DNA of 64,000 nt. It comes from Zelonia costaricensis (taxonomy: Eukaryota > Euglenozoa > Kinetoplastea > Trypanosomatida > Trypanosomatidae). A model generated the notes under the pieces. The model saw nothing but the letters and a program-made list of their open reading frames with translations, ran no database searches and was not told the origin of the DNA. The stretch is taken from contig JASAOO010003513.1 in the NCBI GenBank assembly GCA_030849075.1, forward strand, positions 24,303 to 88,302, written 5' to 3'. Position numbers and translations under genes: made by a program. Shown in pieces: positions 31,797 to 42,476 of the stretch (its first letter is position 1; every line of letters starts with the position of its first letter).

Positions 31797-34700
31797 ATGC
31801 TGGTGACGGCGTCGTCGTCCGTGTGCCTCGTGAGCTTCGTCGCCTACGGGGTTGTGGGCATCTCCGGCAGCTACTTCCTCCTGCGCTTCCGCCGACTGCG
31901 CTGCGTGCGGCGGGTGCGGCCGTGGTACTCCATCCTGCACTACGCCTGCTACGGCGCCTTTCTCGCCTACCTCGCACGCAGCGCGCCGAGCCATGCGCCG
32001 GGCCCCACCGCGACCAGCGCGGACGGCGCCGTGCCGAGCGCGGCAGCTGCCCCCACTTCGTCCGGGTCGACAGCCGATGCGGCCGCCCCTTCACCGTACT
32101 CCAAGGCGTGGCGGGCTGGCGCCGACCTCGCGCATCGCGTCGCGCACTCCTTTGTGCGCCCCTGGACCCCTGGCGCCGCCCCTGGCGCGACAAGCACGGC
32201 GTCCACCACCACACCGAGCTCGTGGTGGAGTGCTGCCGCGGTGCTGCTGGAGCCTGTGCTGGAGGCCACCGCCGCCACGGCCCTCTTCAGTAGCTACGCC
32301 CTCCTCTGCCACGCGCGGTGGCGGTATGGGGTGATGCGCACGGCGGAGCGTCAGCCCCAGCTGTGGCGGCTCATCATCGCAGCCGGCGGCGGCGGCATGA
32401 GCGGCATGGGCAGTCGTGAGGGTGCCGGAGCGGCGGCGGGTGCGACGGCAGGCGCCGGCCTCGCGGTTGCCGCGGTGGTCGGGGAAAGCGCCGGCGACGG
32501 CGAGGACCTAACCGCTGTCGTCGTACCCGGCGCGTCGAGCACGGCCACCACGGCGGACGTGACCTCGCCCAGCATTTTTGTGTATCTTCCGCGCCGGCGC
32601 CACCACCACCACCGCGCCCGGCCCCCCTCGCGGGAACACAGCAGCAGCAGTGTCACCACCAGCGGCAGCGACGGGGCAGGCTCTGGCGCGGTGACGTCCA
32701 CCACGGCGAGACGAGAGGGCGACGACAACGCCGCTGCTGGCGTGGCGTCGCAGCGGCTGCAGCACCGCGGCCACCTCCCACGCGTTGGGGTTTTCATCAA
32801 CGATGACTGCGGCAGCGACACAAGCAACGATGAGGACGACAGCGATGACGACGACGATGGCGCCGCATCGGACTCGCAGGACTCGGACGGGGTGGACGCG
32901 GTAGACGACGTACCCGATGGGAGTGGCGCGTACGACGGTCATCACGCGACGAGCGGCGCATCTGCTTTCGCCGCGTATGTACGACAGCTCCCACGCCGCC
33001 TGCTGGACCGCCTCACGCGGCGCCCACGCGTCCGCGACCACCTCGAGGCAACCGCGTCGCACCGACGCCGGGCGTGCCGTGCGCGGCAGCAGCACCAGCA
33101 ACAGCAACAGCAACTGCGGCGCCGCTTTCAGCTTCTGCGCCAGCGCCTGCTCGCCGCCTTCTGGACACGCGACGTGGCCGTGGTGGCGCAGACGGGCAGC
33201 GTGTTCGCGGGCTTGGCGATGGCCCGTGTTGCGGTCGCCGTGGCCGTCCACTCGGTGTGGTCCGCCTCCGCGCCGCACGCATCCCCTACGTGGCTGGCGG
33301 CGGCCTTGCCGAGCCCCACCGTAGGGCTCGTCGGGCTCGCCGGTCTGGCGCTTCTCAGCCTCGAGCAGGCCCTCTTGCGGCAGTGGACGGTGCTGCCGGC
33401 GCAGCTTCTTCTCGCCGTGGCCGCCTTGCCGTCTTCTGTGACCTCCCTCAGCGGCACCGACGTCGCGGGCTCGCAGGGCGCCGCGCCCGGCACAACCGCT
33501 GCTGCCGCCGCGCAGTACCGGCAGCAGCGGCGCGCGCGGGAGCACCTGAGGCATGGTGGGGCGCGTCGACACTCGAGCAGCATCGCGAACGTGAGCGCGA
33601 GTGGCTCCACGGTGTCGTGGTCGCTTGGCAGCGGCTTGACAGCGCCGCACCTTTCGGCAGTCGGCGGTGGCGGTGCTGCTGCTGTCTCTCCTGCTGCGGG
33701 CCCAACAGTGGGGACAATGGCGGGTCCGAGGCAGTCGCACTCACTGGAGAACTTCGCGGCGAGTGCGGCGGTGGCAATGCCCGCGCCGTACCCCGCTCGT
33801 CCGCTGATCGCCGTCATGCTGTCGCTGCTCTCACTGCAGGTTCTGAGTGTCCCGAGTGCAGCATCAGCATCAGCATCCGACGCCGTGTCGGCGCTCTCCT
33901 CTTTGGCACCCGCCGCTGTGCCGCTGGTGGTGGCCGGCTGCGCCGCTGTCAGCCTCGCGGCGGCGCTGCGCGAGCCCGTGTCGTGGGTCACGACCGAGTA
34001 CCGCCGCCTCACCAACCGCACGTGGTGGGACCTCCTCTTCTCGCCGACCTTCACGCCCTTCTCGCTGGACCTGCTGAACGCCCACGGCCAGCAGGTCATG
34101 CGCAGCACCACGGAGGAGTGGAGGCTCGGTGCCGAAAGCAGCAGCACCCCCCTCACCGCGAGTCCGCTCGGGGTGACAAGTATGGCGCTGGGCCGTCACC
34201 ACCGCGCCGCAGGCGGCCACGGCGGCGGGCTCGTGCCGCTGCTGGATACGAACGGGACCATGACGAGCACCAGCACAGCCGCGGCGGCGGCGGCGGGTGC
34301 GGGCGGCGCAAGCGATATGCATCGCGTGGGCCACCGAGCCGTGACCTCCCTCGCCGTCGGCAACGGCAGCGCGGCGCTCCCACTCGCGCCGGCCCCCCTG
34401 ACCGCAGGCACGGGCGCGGCCGCCGCGGCCGGGTTTGGTGGGGTGGTGTCGCCGATGCAGTTCTGGCACGGTGTGGCCGCGAAGGTGATGCAGGACACGG
34501 GGCGTGTGACCGGCGAGGTCGCCGTGGGGGCCGCGGCCGCCGGCGAGAGCGAGACGAGCGGAAGTGCGACGGTGGACACGCTCGGCAGTGGGGGCACTGC
34601 AGCCACCTCGGCCGCAGCGGCGCAGGTGGCGGTGACCTTCTCGGGCGGCCTGCACGGCTCCTTTGCCGGGCTGCGCAGCGACGGCTGGCCGGTGGCGACG

Positions 34701-37700
34701 GCAACGCTCGAGATGCACGACGACGAGGCGGCCGCAGCGGGCGCCACCAACGCGAGCTTCCTCGGTGTCACGGACCCCTTCGGCGGCAACACCGCCGCGG
34801 CCGCGGTGGAGGCGGCTGCCGGCGCGGCCGCAGCGGCGGCGGCGCAGATCGCGGCGAACCCGCTCGCGATGCTGGATCCGGTGCTCGGCCTGGAGCACCT
34901 CAACACCGCCTCCGCGAAGTTCAACCGCGAGAAGCTCAAGGGGTCCATGCTGCTGTCGCTGCCGACCGTCGCGCGGGTGGGCGGGGAGGCCGCGGCGGTG
35001 GCCGAGGCCAAAGCGGCCACGCAGCAGATGCAGGACCGGCTGCTAGCGATGCAGCGGTCGGAGCAGCGGCAGGACGAGGCCGCCGCGCGCACCCGCCGCC
35101 TCTCGAGCTCTGCGGGGCTTGCCACGGGCGACGACAACTCGCGCGGCACCGACGGCGACGACCCCGTCGAGCTGCTGCTGACGAGGAGCGCGCAGGGCTC
35201 CACCACACGCAGCGACAGCAGCAGCCTTGAGGCGCGTGGCAGGGAGAGGGCAGCGGGAGGTGCCGCGCGCGAGATCACGACGCAGTCGTCGATGTCGTCC
35301 AAGTCGGATGGCTGGGTGTCCCGAGCACTCGCCACGGTGGTGCCCAGCCTTACAGCCGCGCGGCGGAGCAGCGATGAGAGCGGTGGGGGTGGCGCGGGGA
35401 CCGGCCTCGGCGACTCGCTCAACGCCTCCTCCGGCGCCCCGGCGTCGGACGCGACAAGCCTGTCACTCACCGGCAGCTTCTCCTCCGCGCACTCCCTCGC
35501 CGCCCGCGCCCTCATCGGCGACGAGGAGGGCTTCCAGCGCTTCCTCGACTGTGTGCGCCGCGACGGCGACAACACCTACGCGCTGCAGAACCTGCTGGCG
35601 GTGCACGGGCACACATACGGGCAGCGGGTGGACGCGAAGGGGCGGACGGCGCTGCACTACGCCGTGATAGGCGGCTTCGTGCACGGCGCCGTATTCCTGA
35701 CGCGCATCGGGGCGGAGCCGAACGTGCTCGACAAGGCCGGCTACGCCCCGCTCCACTACGCCGTGCTGTACCACACCGAGTTCCTGCTGTCGCCCAGCAT
35801 CTCGGACGAGTCGCCCAGCGCGGCGGTGCAGGGGGCGCGGCACGTGCTCGGTATTCCGGTGGTGGCGACGAGCTCGGTGCAGGCCGCCGCGCAGGCAAAG
35901 CGGCGCCGCCGGCGGCATCAGCGGGAGGAGCAGAAGCGTGTGGAGGCGCAGCTGCAGGCGATGTACTCACTGGCAAGCGACGAGGCGATCGCCGTGGGCA
36001 GCGCCCACACCCCGCTGGGCGGTCACATCGACGGGTCACCCGACCACGCGGCGACAACTTCGTCAGGGCTGCCCAGCAGCAGCTACGCCACCACGACGAC
36101 GACCACCACCACCACAACAGGAGGGGGGCTAACGCCGCACAATAGCGCACCAGACCCATGCACCGTGTCCGCGACGCGCAGTGGCACTTTGCCCACGCCC
36201 CTGTCACCACCGCCGCGTCCCGCGACGCGACCCGCGCCGCCGCCGACTCCGCAGGAGGTTTTGACCTCCGCCTCAGGCTCCCCCATCGCCGCGGACAGCG
36301 CGCCGACCACCACCACCACAACAACGACGGCGGGCAGCACTAACGCCACTGAGGAGCAGGGCATGAGCGGGAGTGTGGGCACTACCAGCACGGCTGCTGC
36401 CGCAACGGCAGCCGCGGTGGCCGCGGTGGCCGCTGTGACAGCCGCCACCGTGGTGCCCGAGGAGAAAGGGCATTGGTACGGGATGGTGAACGCGCTGGTG
36501 CGGCGCGGCGCACTGGTGGACCTGCCCACTGCGAAGGGGCTGACGGCGCTGCACCTCGCCGTGATGCAGGGCTCCATCGGCCTCATCAACACTCTCCTGC
36601 GCGAGGGCGCCAACCCGCTGCTGGGCACGGAGCCGGAGACGCTGTCGCTGGCCTCCGCCGGGCGGGCCGCGTCGTGGAGCGATAACGAAGACAACGTCGA
36701 GAACGCGATGGACGGCGACGACGAGCTCAGGGCGAAGAAGAAGGCGCTGCTGGCAACGCAGCAACAGCTGCAGGAGCAGCGGCGGCGGCGCGGCGGTGGT
36801 GGTGGCGGCAGCGGCAGCGCGGCGATGGGCTCGAGCGGTGGTGGTGACGTCCGCCGCGATGCGGCGGACGCGGCGCGGCCCATCCCAAACGCCACGACCG
36901 CCACCGACACCCGCGGCAACAGGGAGTGGCGTCGCGCCGACGGGCAAGCCGAGGTTGCAGCAGCGGCGGGGGCGGCGTGCTCCATGTCGGTAGGGGCCCA
37001 CGGCCTTGTCGACTGCGGCTCCCTCACCGCCGTGGCCCAGCAGCGGCGCGAGTGGGTCGACGTGCACATCACCAACGCCGGGCACCCCATCGCAAATGGG
37101 CACTGCAAGTCGCCCCTGCTGCTCGCCGTCGAGCTCGACGCTGACCTGGCGGTGGCCAGCATGCTGCACCACGCCGCCCTGCAGGCAACCACCGCGCGGG
37201 TCGTGGCCGTGGCGACGACGGCGGCAGCAGCCACAGCAGCAGCCGCAGCCTCTGCGGTGGGGGACGGCAGCGAGGGGCCGTCACGCGTATCGGGGTCGAC
37301 GTCGAAGGATGGGGGAGGGGGTGGCGCCGGAGACGGCGGCGGTACGGCAACGCCAGCGGCCTCGCTTGTTGCAGCGGCGCAGACGGCCAACGAGTCCACG
37401 ACGTCGCGGCAGCACACCTTCCCACCACTCGCGCCCGCCCCCGCGCCACTCCCCACGCACGCGCCCATCAACGGGAGTACCGATGGCGCGGGCGGGGCGT
37501 GCGACTTGTCCTTCTCCAGCGCCCCTCTCGTTCGCGTCCCCCCGGTGCCCCTGGCGAACCCGCGCGTGGAGGCGGACGACGGTGCGTCCCCGCTGCCGAA
37601 GGCCTCCACAGCGGAGGCGCACGCCGTGATGAACGGCAGCTTGTCGTCTGCGGCTGATGCCACCGCGGCCTCCACCGCGAACTCAGCCCCTGCGCGGAAT

Positions 37701-40700
37701 CAACTCGTGTCGCCGCTCTTGAAAAGCACGGCAGACCCGAACGGCGCTGGCTGCAGTATCCGGGGCACGACGGCGACGACGACGGCCACTACAAGTTTCT
37801 CGGCGTCGGGGTCGGCTCCAGAGGCGGTCACGGCCAGCGGGTGGACCTCGACGCGGTGGGAGCGCGGGTGCCTGCACGGCTTGAACCCCGTCCACGTTGC
37901 CCTGCTGCTGGGCAACGCGCAGGTGGCGCGGGTGCTACTGCTCCGGTGGCGCTACACGCAGAACGGCGCAGCCGCGCACGAGCACGCCACGCAGCACACC
38001 CACACCGCGGCGGCGGCTGCCGCACAAGACGTGGCACACGCAGCGAGTGCATCGGGTGCAGCTGCAGGGCATCAAGCGGCCGCGAAGACCGAGTTTGCCC
38101 TGCTGCCCGAAGCCGTGCGCAGCGCGGAGGTGCGCGGCTCCTCGGCACCGGCCAACCCGGCCACGCTCACGACCACAACCACGACACGCCCGCTCACAGA
38201 CACTGGCGCGCTGACGGAGCTCGCGGGGGAGCTGCTGGGGGACGAGTCCGTCATGACCGCCGCCACCGCTGCCGCCCCGTCCGAGCCGGCGGCGACGCTG
38301 GCGGAGATCACGGTGCCCGTTGCCGGCGGCACGGAGGCGGAGCTGCACGCGGAGGAGGCCGTGCTGGGCGCTGATGCGCTTCTGCGAGTGCCGCCGCAGC
38401 CGGTGCCCTTCCATGCAGCGTCCCCCGGGAAGGAGCCGACTGCGAAGGCCACAGCAGCAGCAGCAGCAGCAGCAGCGGATGCGTCGTCCCCTCCCCCCGC
38501 CGCTGCCCAGCCCACGGCCACGCTGGCGCTCGTCTCGACGTCGGGAGCCTCGGTGCTGTGGGTCGAGTCGCTGCGGCTCAACCTCTTCCACCTCGCGGCC
38601 GTGGGCGACTCGACGGAATGCCTCGCGTACGTCCTGCGCTGGCGCGGTGCCCCGGACTACATCCCCTGCGCCCTCGACGACGTCTTCCAGGACGAGCTCC
38701 GTGCGGAGGGGGTGCGGCGAGAGACCACGGCAGCGACGCACGACGCCTACCAGCGGCGCCGGCAGAGTCACCGACAGCAGCGGCGACTGCGCGCCTTCCA
38801 GGGCAGCCAGTCCGCACACAGCATCGCCGCGTCCGTGCACCTCGCACCGACGGCGCGGGCGTCGGCGTCGACCACCACCACCGCGGCGGCGTCGATGGTG
38901 CCCATCCCCTCAGCGCATCAGCTCCCGCAGACACCACCGACGCTTGACGCAGGCGCCAGGAGCGCGCACGGCGAGGACGCCTTCCCTGCCGGGCCAAGCA
39001 GCAGTAGCGCGAGCAGCATCCTCAACATCAGCGCACCGTCCGGCACGGGCGTCGGTGCATCCATCACCGCGGCAGCAGCACCGCAGCGCATCTCTCCGTC
39101 TCCGTCGTCGACGGAGTCCAGTGGCGTCGCCGTCGACGCGTTGCTGCGCATGCGGCAGAGCGACGGGGCGGCCGCCTCCTCCAGCGGGACGTCGGACGCA
39201 TTCAACCACACGTGGAGCAGCGACGGGCACTCGGGTACCTCAGGCACCGGCAGCGCGGTGGCCGACGCGTACAGCACCCGCCGCACGCGCCGGATGCGGG
39301 CGAAGCAGCAGACGTTCGTGCGCGCGCTCGTGACGCTGCTGCAGACCAACCTGCGACTCGATGCCGCGCGGCGGCGCGTGCGCACGACCGTGTTCGGCGC
39401 GGACACCGCCTCTGGTGTAGGTGGTGCCGCCGATCCCATGGCACGTATCGCCGCGTCGCGGCGTCTGCGCCGGCCCACCTCTGCGCGTGCTACACGTTGC
39501 CTGGTGGAGGACGAGGACGCGGTGGACAACGACGCGCACGGTGGTCATAACTCGATCACGGCTCGCGCGTGCTTCGGCTCCACTGCCGCCGCCGCCGCCC
39601 TGCACAGCGGCATGGCGGTCTGCTACGCCACTATGAGCCACCCGGTGCGCCGTCGCCGTGGCAGCTGCAGCAGCAGCAGCGCTGGCGCCGATCAAGACGA
39701 CGACGATGACGGCGACCACGGCACGGCGACCGCAACGTCGGAGCTCAGCAGCGACAGCACCAGCAGCAGCACCAACCGCTACGTCGCTGCCACGCACGTG
39801 GCCAAGACCGGCAGCAGAGGAGGCACCCGCTCCGCCACCGCCGAGGACGACACGCTCGCCCTCGCGCCGCGCGCCTTCTTCCTCCGGCGACGTGAGCAGG
39901 AGCGGCTCGCACTGCTGCGGCAGCAGCGCACCCGCGCCTTCGTGTCCGCCGTGGCGAGGCTGCGACAGTCCATTCCTGGCGTCCCTATCGATCTCGCCCA
40001 CCTCGCGGCGGTGGAGTGGGCGGTGGACCGGGCGTGCGCAAGGATGACGACGGCGTCGGCGCGGCGGGCGCTGCAGCAGGCGTTCTTGATTGTGACGCGG
40101 CGGTTGCAGCATCAGCACCGGAGCGCGCGTCTCGCGCGTGGGCTGAGCCGCATGGCGGCGGCGGCGGCGTCCGCGGCGGCGGCGGCCTCGGCGCGGAGCA
40201 GCGTGCCCGGTGCCGAGGTGGACGATGAAGATGACGACGACGATGCGGCATCGACAGCGTCAGCCACGTCCACATCCACCTTCACCTCCAGCTCCAGCAG
40301 CGGCAGTGGCAGCACCTGCACGAGTGTGTCGACGAGCGCGACCCCGTCTGCCGCATCCGACGCGAATCGAGAGGGAAACCACACCGGCGACGGCAGCAGC
40401 AGCAGTCTGCCACCGAGACGGCGCGGCACCGTCGCTCTCGCAACGGCGAGCGTATCGCACCCCGCCTCCCACCGACCGGCGCAGCTGCAGTCGACCCGGC
40501 GCCGCGGCACTGGACACCGACACGGCAGCCGCTCTTCACCGGCGCGGCGCCATCGCCCGTCATCGCCGACGCCGGCGCCGTCCTACTGCAGCTCCCCCCA
40601 CTCTGCTGTGCACCGTGCGCGTGCCTCCACCGGGGCACCGACGGCGGCGGCAGGGTCGCCCTCGGTCCGCCTCCAGGAGGCCGCCGCCGCGGTGGCGGCC

Positions 40701-42476
40701 TGCGACGGCGAGCGTCGCCGCACCGAGCAGGCGCGGTGTGACGCACGTCAGCGCAAGCAGCAGCGTGGGCTGCAGCTCCTCAGCCACATCAGCGAGGAGC
40801 TCAACGCCGTGGACACCCGTGGACTGACGCCGCTGCACTACGCGATTGCGAACCAGAACGCCAGCATGGTGTACCTGCTCTGTGCCTACGGGGCTGCTTT
40901 CGTCTTCGCCTCGGAGCAGACTGAGGCGCACCTCATGGCGCACCCTGCCGAAGTCGTCGCCGCCGCCCTCGGCGACTGCACAACAGCGGCCGCTGGGGCA
41001 TCGGCACCACCGCCCACCATGCCGCACCACGGCGATGCCGCCAGCTCGAGCACCGCGACAGTGACGGAGTCGCTGTCACCCACCCTCACCCTCGGCGCCG
41101 CCACGACGCCGCCCGCGATAGCGTCGATTGTTAAGACCACCGCAGCGCACCGAAGCGGCGGCGGCAGCGTCTTCGCGCAGCCGACCTCGACCTCCTCGTC
41201 ACCGACGAACATGACCGTCGTGCGGGCGCAGCTAGCCGCGCCGGCGATCACGGTGGCCACGAACGCGCTAGCCGCGCTGAGCGAGCGCTACTACGCGCAG
41301 CTGACACCGGCAACGCAGGAGTCGCTGCGGCGCGCGGCCAAGGGGGGCAGTGCGGAGTACCTGTTGCTCTGGATGCCCACGCAGGAGGAGCGGGAGGCGG
41401 AGCAGCAGCGCCGGACTGCCGCTGCCGCTCTCGGCGGCACGCAGTCGAACGCGCACGGCACGGCGGCGGTGACGAGGCACCAGCAGCAGCAGCATCACCA
41501 TCCGCCGCCACAGCGCCAACACTCGTCCCCGCAGCTGTCTGAGGTGGCCGACACGGGCAGCAACGGCTCGCAGCTGTCGACGTGTTCGCCGCCGCTGCCG
41601 CGGCACCCGCCGGCCACGCCGAGCACCTTCACGACGTCCGTCACTTTCGCCGCCCCGGACGGCGGCAGCGGCGAGGCACTCACCTCCCGGGCACCGCCAC
41701 CCACGCCCCCACCGCAGCCAGCGCCGCAGCTCACCACGATGACCGCCACCCTCACCGCCGCGCTGGGTATCGGCCCCAACGGCAGCTTCTTCTCCGTCAC
41801 CTCGGCGACGCCGCCGAACATGTCCTTCGACCCACTCCCGCCAGGGCCGCCGCCGCCGCCGGTCTCGCCGGCGCAGCGCAGTGCCGCCGACGTGGCGGAC
41901 GTCGCGGCCGCAGTGCCTGGGGTGGAGGGCGCCGACGCCGCCACGGCGCAGCTGCACGCGCACCTCATCGGGGAGGAGGCGAACGCGCTGCATGCGATGG
42001 GTGCCGTCCGCGGCCTGGATGGGCTGGGCGGCAGCGGCAGCCTCGACGATGCAGGCCGGCCGCCGTCAGGGCACCGGCACCAGCCGCAACAGGGGTCGGG
42101 CAGCATCGCCTTGAGCGTCGGCGGGGCTGACGGCGGCGTGGTCATGTCCAGCGCCACCGCCGCGAGTGCGGCGGTGGCGGGGGCTGCCGTGGCCTCCGAC
42201 GCGAGCGAGGGGCTGAGCAGTGCCAGCCGCGCCGGCTCGATGGTGTCCACGCCAGCGACGGGCACGGCCGGTTCCCTGGCGACCGCGGCGGCGGCGGCGG
42301 CGGCGGTTGCGTACACGCTGCTGGAGCCGCACGACGTGTTCCTCACACACGTGGTGCGGAACCCCGCCAAGGCGGACAGCATCGTGCGTGCCGCGATGGA
42401 GGGCACCGCGCTGCGGTACCTTTTTCTGGCCTCACTCGTCACGGGCGAGCGCGACGGCAGCGCCGTGGCGTGCTGA
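31797..42476 (+). CDS. Giant multi-pass membrane protein with dispersed ankyrin repeats
   Basis: The protein has 3559 residues from ATG 31797. The first 730 residues contain about seven hydrophobic segments (about 5-27, 42-63, 144-175, 459-489, 506-545, 667-690, 702-726) separated by charged, acidic or Ser-rich loops. Ankyrin units then occur far apart: KGRTALHYAVIGGFVHGAVF and AGYAPLHYAVLYHTEFLL near 1280-1335, KGLTALHLAVMQGSIGLINT near 1580, GLNPVHVALLLGNAQVARVL near 2028, LNLFHLAAVGDSTECLAYVL near 2261, and RGLTPLHYAIANQNASMVYL near 3006. Between them lie hundreds of residues of Ala, Ser, Thr, Gly and Gln runs. Ankyrin repeats bind proteins; membrane plus ankyrin suggests a scaffold or channel-like protein, but no pore or DHHC motif was seen. 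ATG 31761 directly after the AG at 31758-31759 is an alternative start adding a repeat-derived HTNTHT sequence. Confidence 0.88.
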   Translation: MLVTASSSVCLVSFVAYGVVGISGSYFLLRFRRLRCVRRVRPWYSILHYACYGAFLAYLARSAPSHAPGPTATSADGAVPSAAAAPTSSGSTADAAAPSPYSKAWRAGADLAHRVAHSFVRPWTPGAAPGATSTASTTTPSSWWSAAAVLLEPVLEATAATALFSSYALLCHARWRYGVMRTAERQPQLWRLIIAAGGGGMSGMGSREGAGAAAGATAGAGLAVAAVVGESAGDGEDLTAVVVPGASSTATTADVTSPSIFVYLPRRRHHHHRARPPSREHSSSSVTTSGSDGAGSGAVTSTTARREGDDNAAAGVASQRLQHRGHLPRVGVFINDDCGSDTSNDEDDSDDDDDGAASDSQDSDGVDAVDDVPDGSGAYDGHHATSGASAFAAYVRQLPRRLLDRLTRRPRVRDHLEATASHRRRACRARQQHQQQQQQLRRRFQLLRQRLLAAFWTRDVAVVAQTGSVFAGLAMARVAVAVAVHSVWSASAPHASPTWLAAALPSPTVGLVGLAGLALLSLEQALLRQWTVLPAQLLLAVAALPSSVTSLSGTDVAGSQGAAPGTTAAAAAQYRQQRRAREHLRHGGARRHSSSIANVSASGSTVSWSLGSGLTAPHLSAVGGGGAAAVSPAAGPTVGTMAGPRQSHSLENFAASAAVAMPAPYPARPLIAVMLSLLSLQVLSVPSAASASASDAVSALSSLAPAAVPLVVAGCAAVSLAAALREPVSWVTTEYRRLTNRTWWDLLFSPTFTPFSLDLLNAHGQQVMRSTTEEWRLGAESSSTPLTASPLGVTSMALGRHHRAAGGHGGGLVPLLDTNGTMTSTSTAAAAAAGAGGASDMHRVGHRAVTSLAVGNGSAALPLAPAPLTAGTGAAAAAGFGGVVSPMQFWHGVAAKVMQDTGRVTGEVAVGAAAAGESETSGSATVDTLGSGGTAATSAAAAQVAVTFSGGLHGSFAGLRSDGWPVATATLEMHDDEAAAAGATNASFLGVTDPFGGNTAAAAVEAAAGAAAAAAAQIAANPLAMLDPVLGLEHLNTASAKFNREKLKGSMLLSLPTVARVGGEAAAVAEAKAATQQMQDRLLAMQRSEQRQDEAAARTRRLSSSAGLATGDDNSRGTDGDDPVELLLTRSAQGSTTRSDSSSLEARGRERAAGGAAREITTQSSMSSKSDGWVSRALATVVPSLTAARRSSDESGGGGAGTGLGDSLNASSGAPASDATSLSLTGSFSSAHSLAARALIGDEEGFQRFLDCVRRDGDNTYALQNLLAVHGHTYGQRVDAKGRTALHYAVIGGFVHGAVFLTRIGAEPNVLDKAGYAPLHYAVLYHTEFLLSPSISDESPSAAVQGARHVLGIPVVATSSVQAAAQAKRRRRRHQREEQKRVEAQLQAMYSLASDEAIAVGSAHTPLGGHIDGSPDHAATTSSGLPSSSYATTTTTTTTTTGGGLTPHNSAPDPCTVSATRSGTLPTPLSPPPRPATRPAPPPTPQEVLTSASGSPIAADSAPTTTTTTTTAGSTNATEEQGMSGSVGTTSTAAAATAAAVAAVAAVTAATVVPEEKGHWYGMVNALVRRGALVDLPTAKGLTALHLAVMQGSIGLINTLLREGANPLLGTEPETLSLASAGRAASWSDNEDNVENAMDGDDELRAKKKALLATQQQLQEQRRRRGGGGGGSGSAAMGSSGGGDVRRDAADAARPIPNATTATDTRGNREWRRADGQAEVAAAAGAACSMSVGAHGLVDCGSLTAVAQQRREWVDVHITNAGHPIANGHCKSPLLLAVELDADLAVASMLHHAALQATTARVVAVATTAAAATAAAAASAVGDGSEGPSRVSGSTSKDGGGGGAGDGGGTATPAASLVAAAQTANESTTSRQHTFPPLAPAPAPLPTHAPINGSTDGAGGACDLSFSSAPLVRVPPVPLANPRVEADDGASPLPKASTAEAHAVMNGSLSSAADATAASTANSAPARNQLVSPLLKSTADPNGAGCSIRGTTATTTATTSFSASGSAPEAVTASGWTSTRWERGCLHGLNPVHVALLLGNAQVARVLLLRWRYTQNGAAAHEHATQHTHTAAAAAAQDVAHAASASGAAAGHQAAAKTEFALLPEAVRSAEVRGSSAPANPATLTTTTTTRPLTDTGALTELAGELLGDESVMTAATAAAPSEPAATLAEITVPVAGGTEAELHAEEAVLGADALLRVPPQPVPFHAASPGKEPTAKATAAAAAAAADASSPPPAAAQPTATLALVSTSGASVLWVESLRLNLFHLAAVGDSTECLAYVLRWRGAPDYIPCALDDVFQDELRAEGVRRETTAATHDAYQRRRQSHRQQRRLRAFQGSQSAHSIAASVHLAPTARASASTTTTAAASMVPIPSAHQLPQTPPTLDAGARSAHGEDAFPAGPSSSSASSILNISAPSGTGVGASITAAAAPQRISPSPSSTESSGVAVDALLRMRQSDGAAASSSGTSDAFNHTWSSDGHSGTSGTGSAVADAYSTRRTRRMRAKQQTFVRALVTLLQTNLRLDAARRRVRTTVFGADTASGVGGAADPMARIAASRRLRRPTSARATRCLVEDEDAVDNDAHGGHNSITARACFGSTAAAAALHSGMAVCYATMSHPVRRRRGSCSSSSAGADQDDDDDGDHGTATATSELSSDSTSSSTNRYVAATHVAKTGSRGGTRSATAEDDTLALAPRAFFLRRREQERLALLRQQRTRAFVSAVARLRQSIPGVPIDLAHLAAVEWAVDRACARMTTASARRALQQAFLIVTRRLQHQHRSARLARGLSRMAAAAASAAAAASARSSVPGAEVDDEDDDDDAASTASATSTSTFTSSSSSGSGSTCTSVSTSATPSAASDANREGNHTGDGSSSSLPPRRRGTVALATASVSHPASHRPAQLQSTRRRGTGHRHGSRSSPARRHRPSSPTPAPSYCSSPHSAVHRARASTGAPTAAAGSPSVRLQEAAAAVAACDGERRRTEQARCDARQRKQQRGLQLLSHISEELNAVDTRGLTPLHYAIANQNASMVYLLCAYGAAFVFASEQTEAHLMAHPAEVVAAALGDCTTAAAGASAPPPTMPHHGDAASSSTATVTESLSPTLTLGAATTPPAIASIVKTTAAHRSGGGSVFAQPTSTSSSPTNMTVVRAQLAAPAITVATNALAALSERYYAQLTPATQESLRRAAKGGSAEYLLLWMPTQEEREAEQQRRTAAAALGGTQSNAHGTAAVTRHQQQQHHHPPPQRQHSSPQLSEVADTGSNGSQLSTCSPPLPRHPPATPSTFTTSVTFAAPDGGSGEALTSRAPPPTPPPQPAPQLTTMTATLTAALGIGPNGSFFSVTSATPPNMSFDPLPPGPPPPPVSPAQRSAADVADVAAAVPGVEGADAATAQLHAHLIGEEANALHAMGAVRGLDGLGGSGSLDDAGRPPSGHRHQPQQGSGSIALSVGGADGGVVMSSATAASAAVAGAAVASDASEGLSSASRAGSMVSTPATGTAGSLATAAAAAAAVAYTLLEPHDVFLTHVVRNPAKADSIVRAAMEGTALRYLFLASLVTGERDGSAVAC

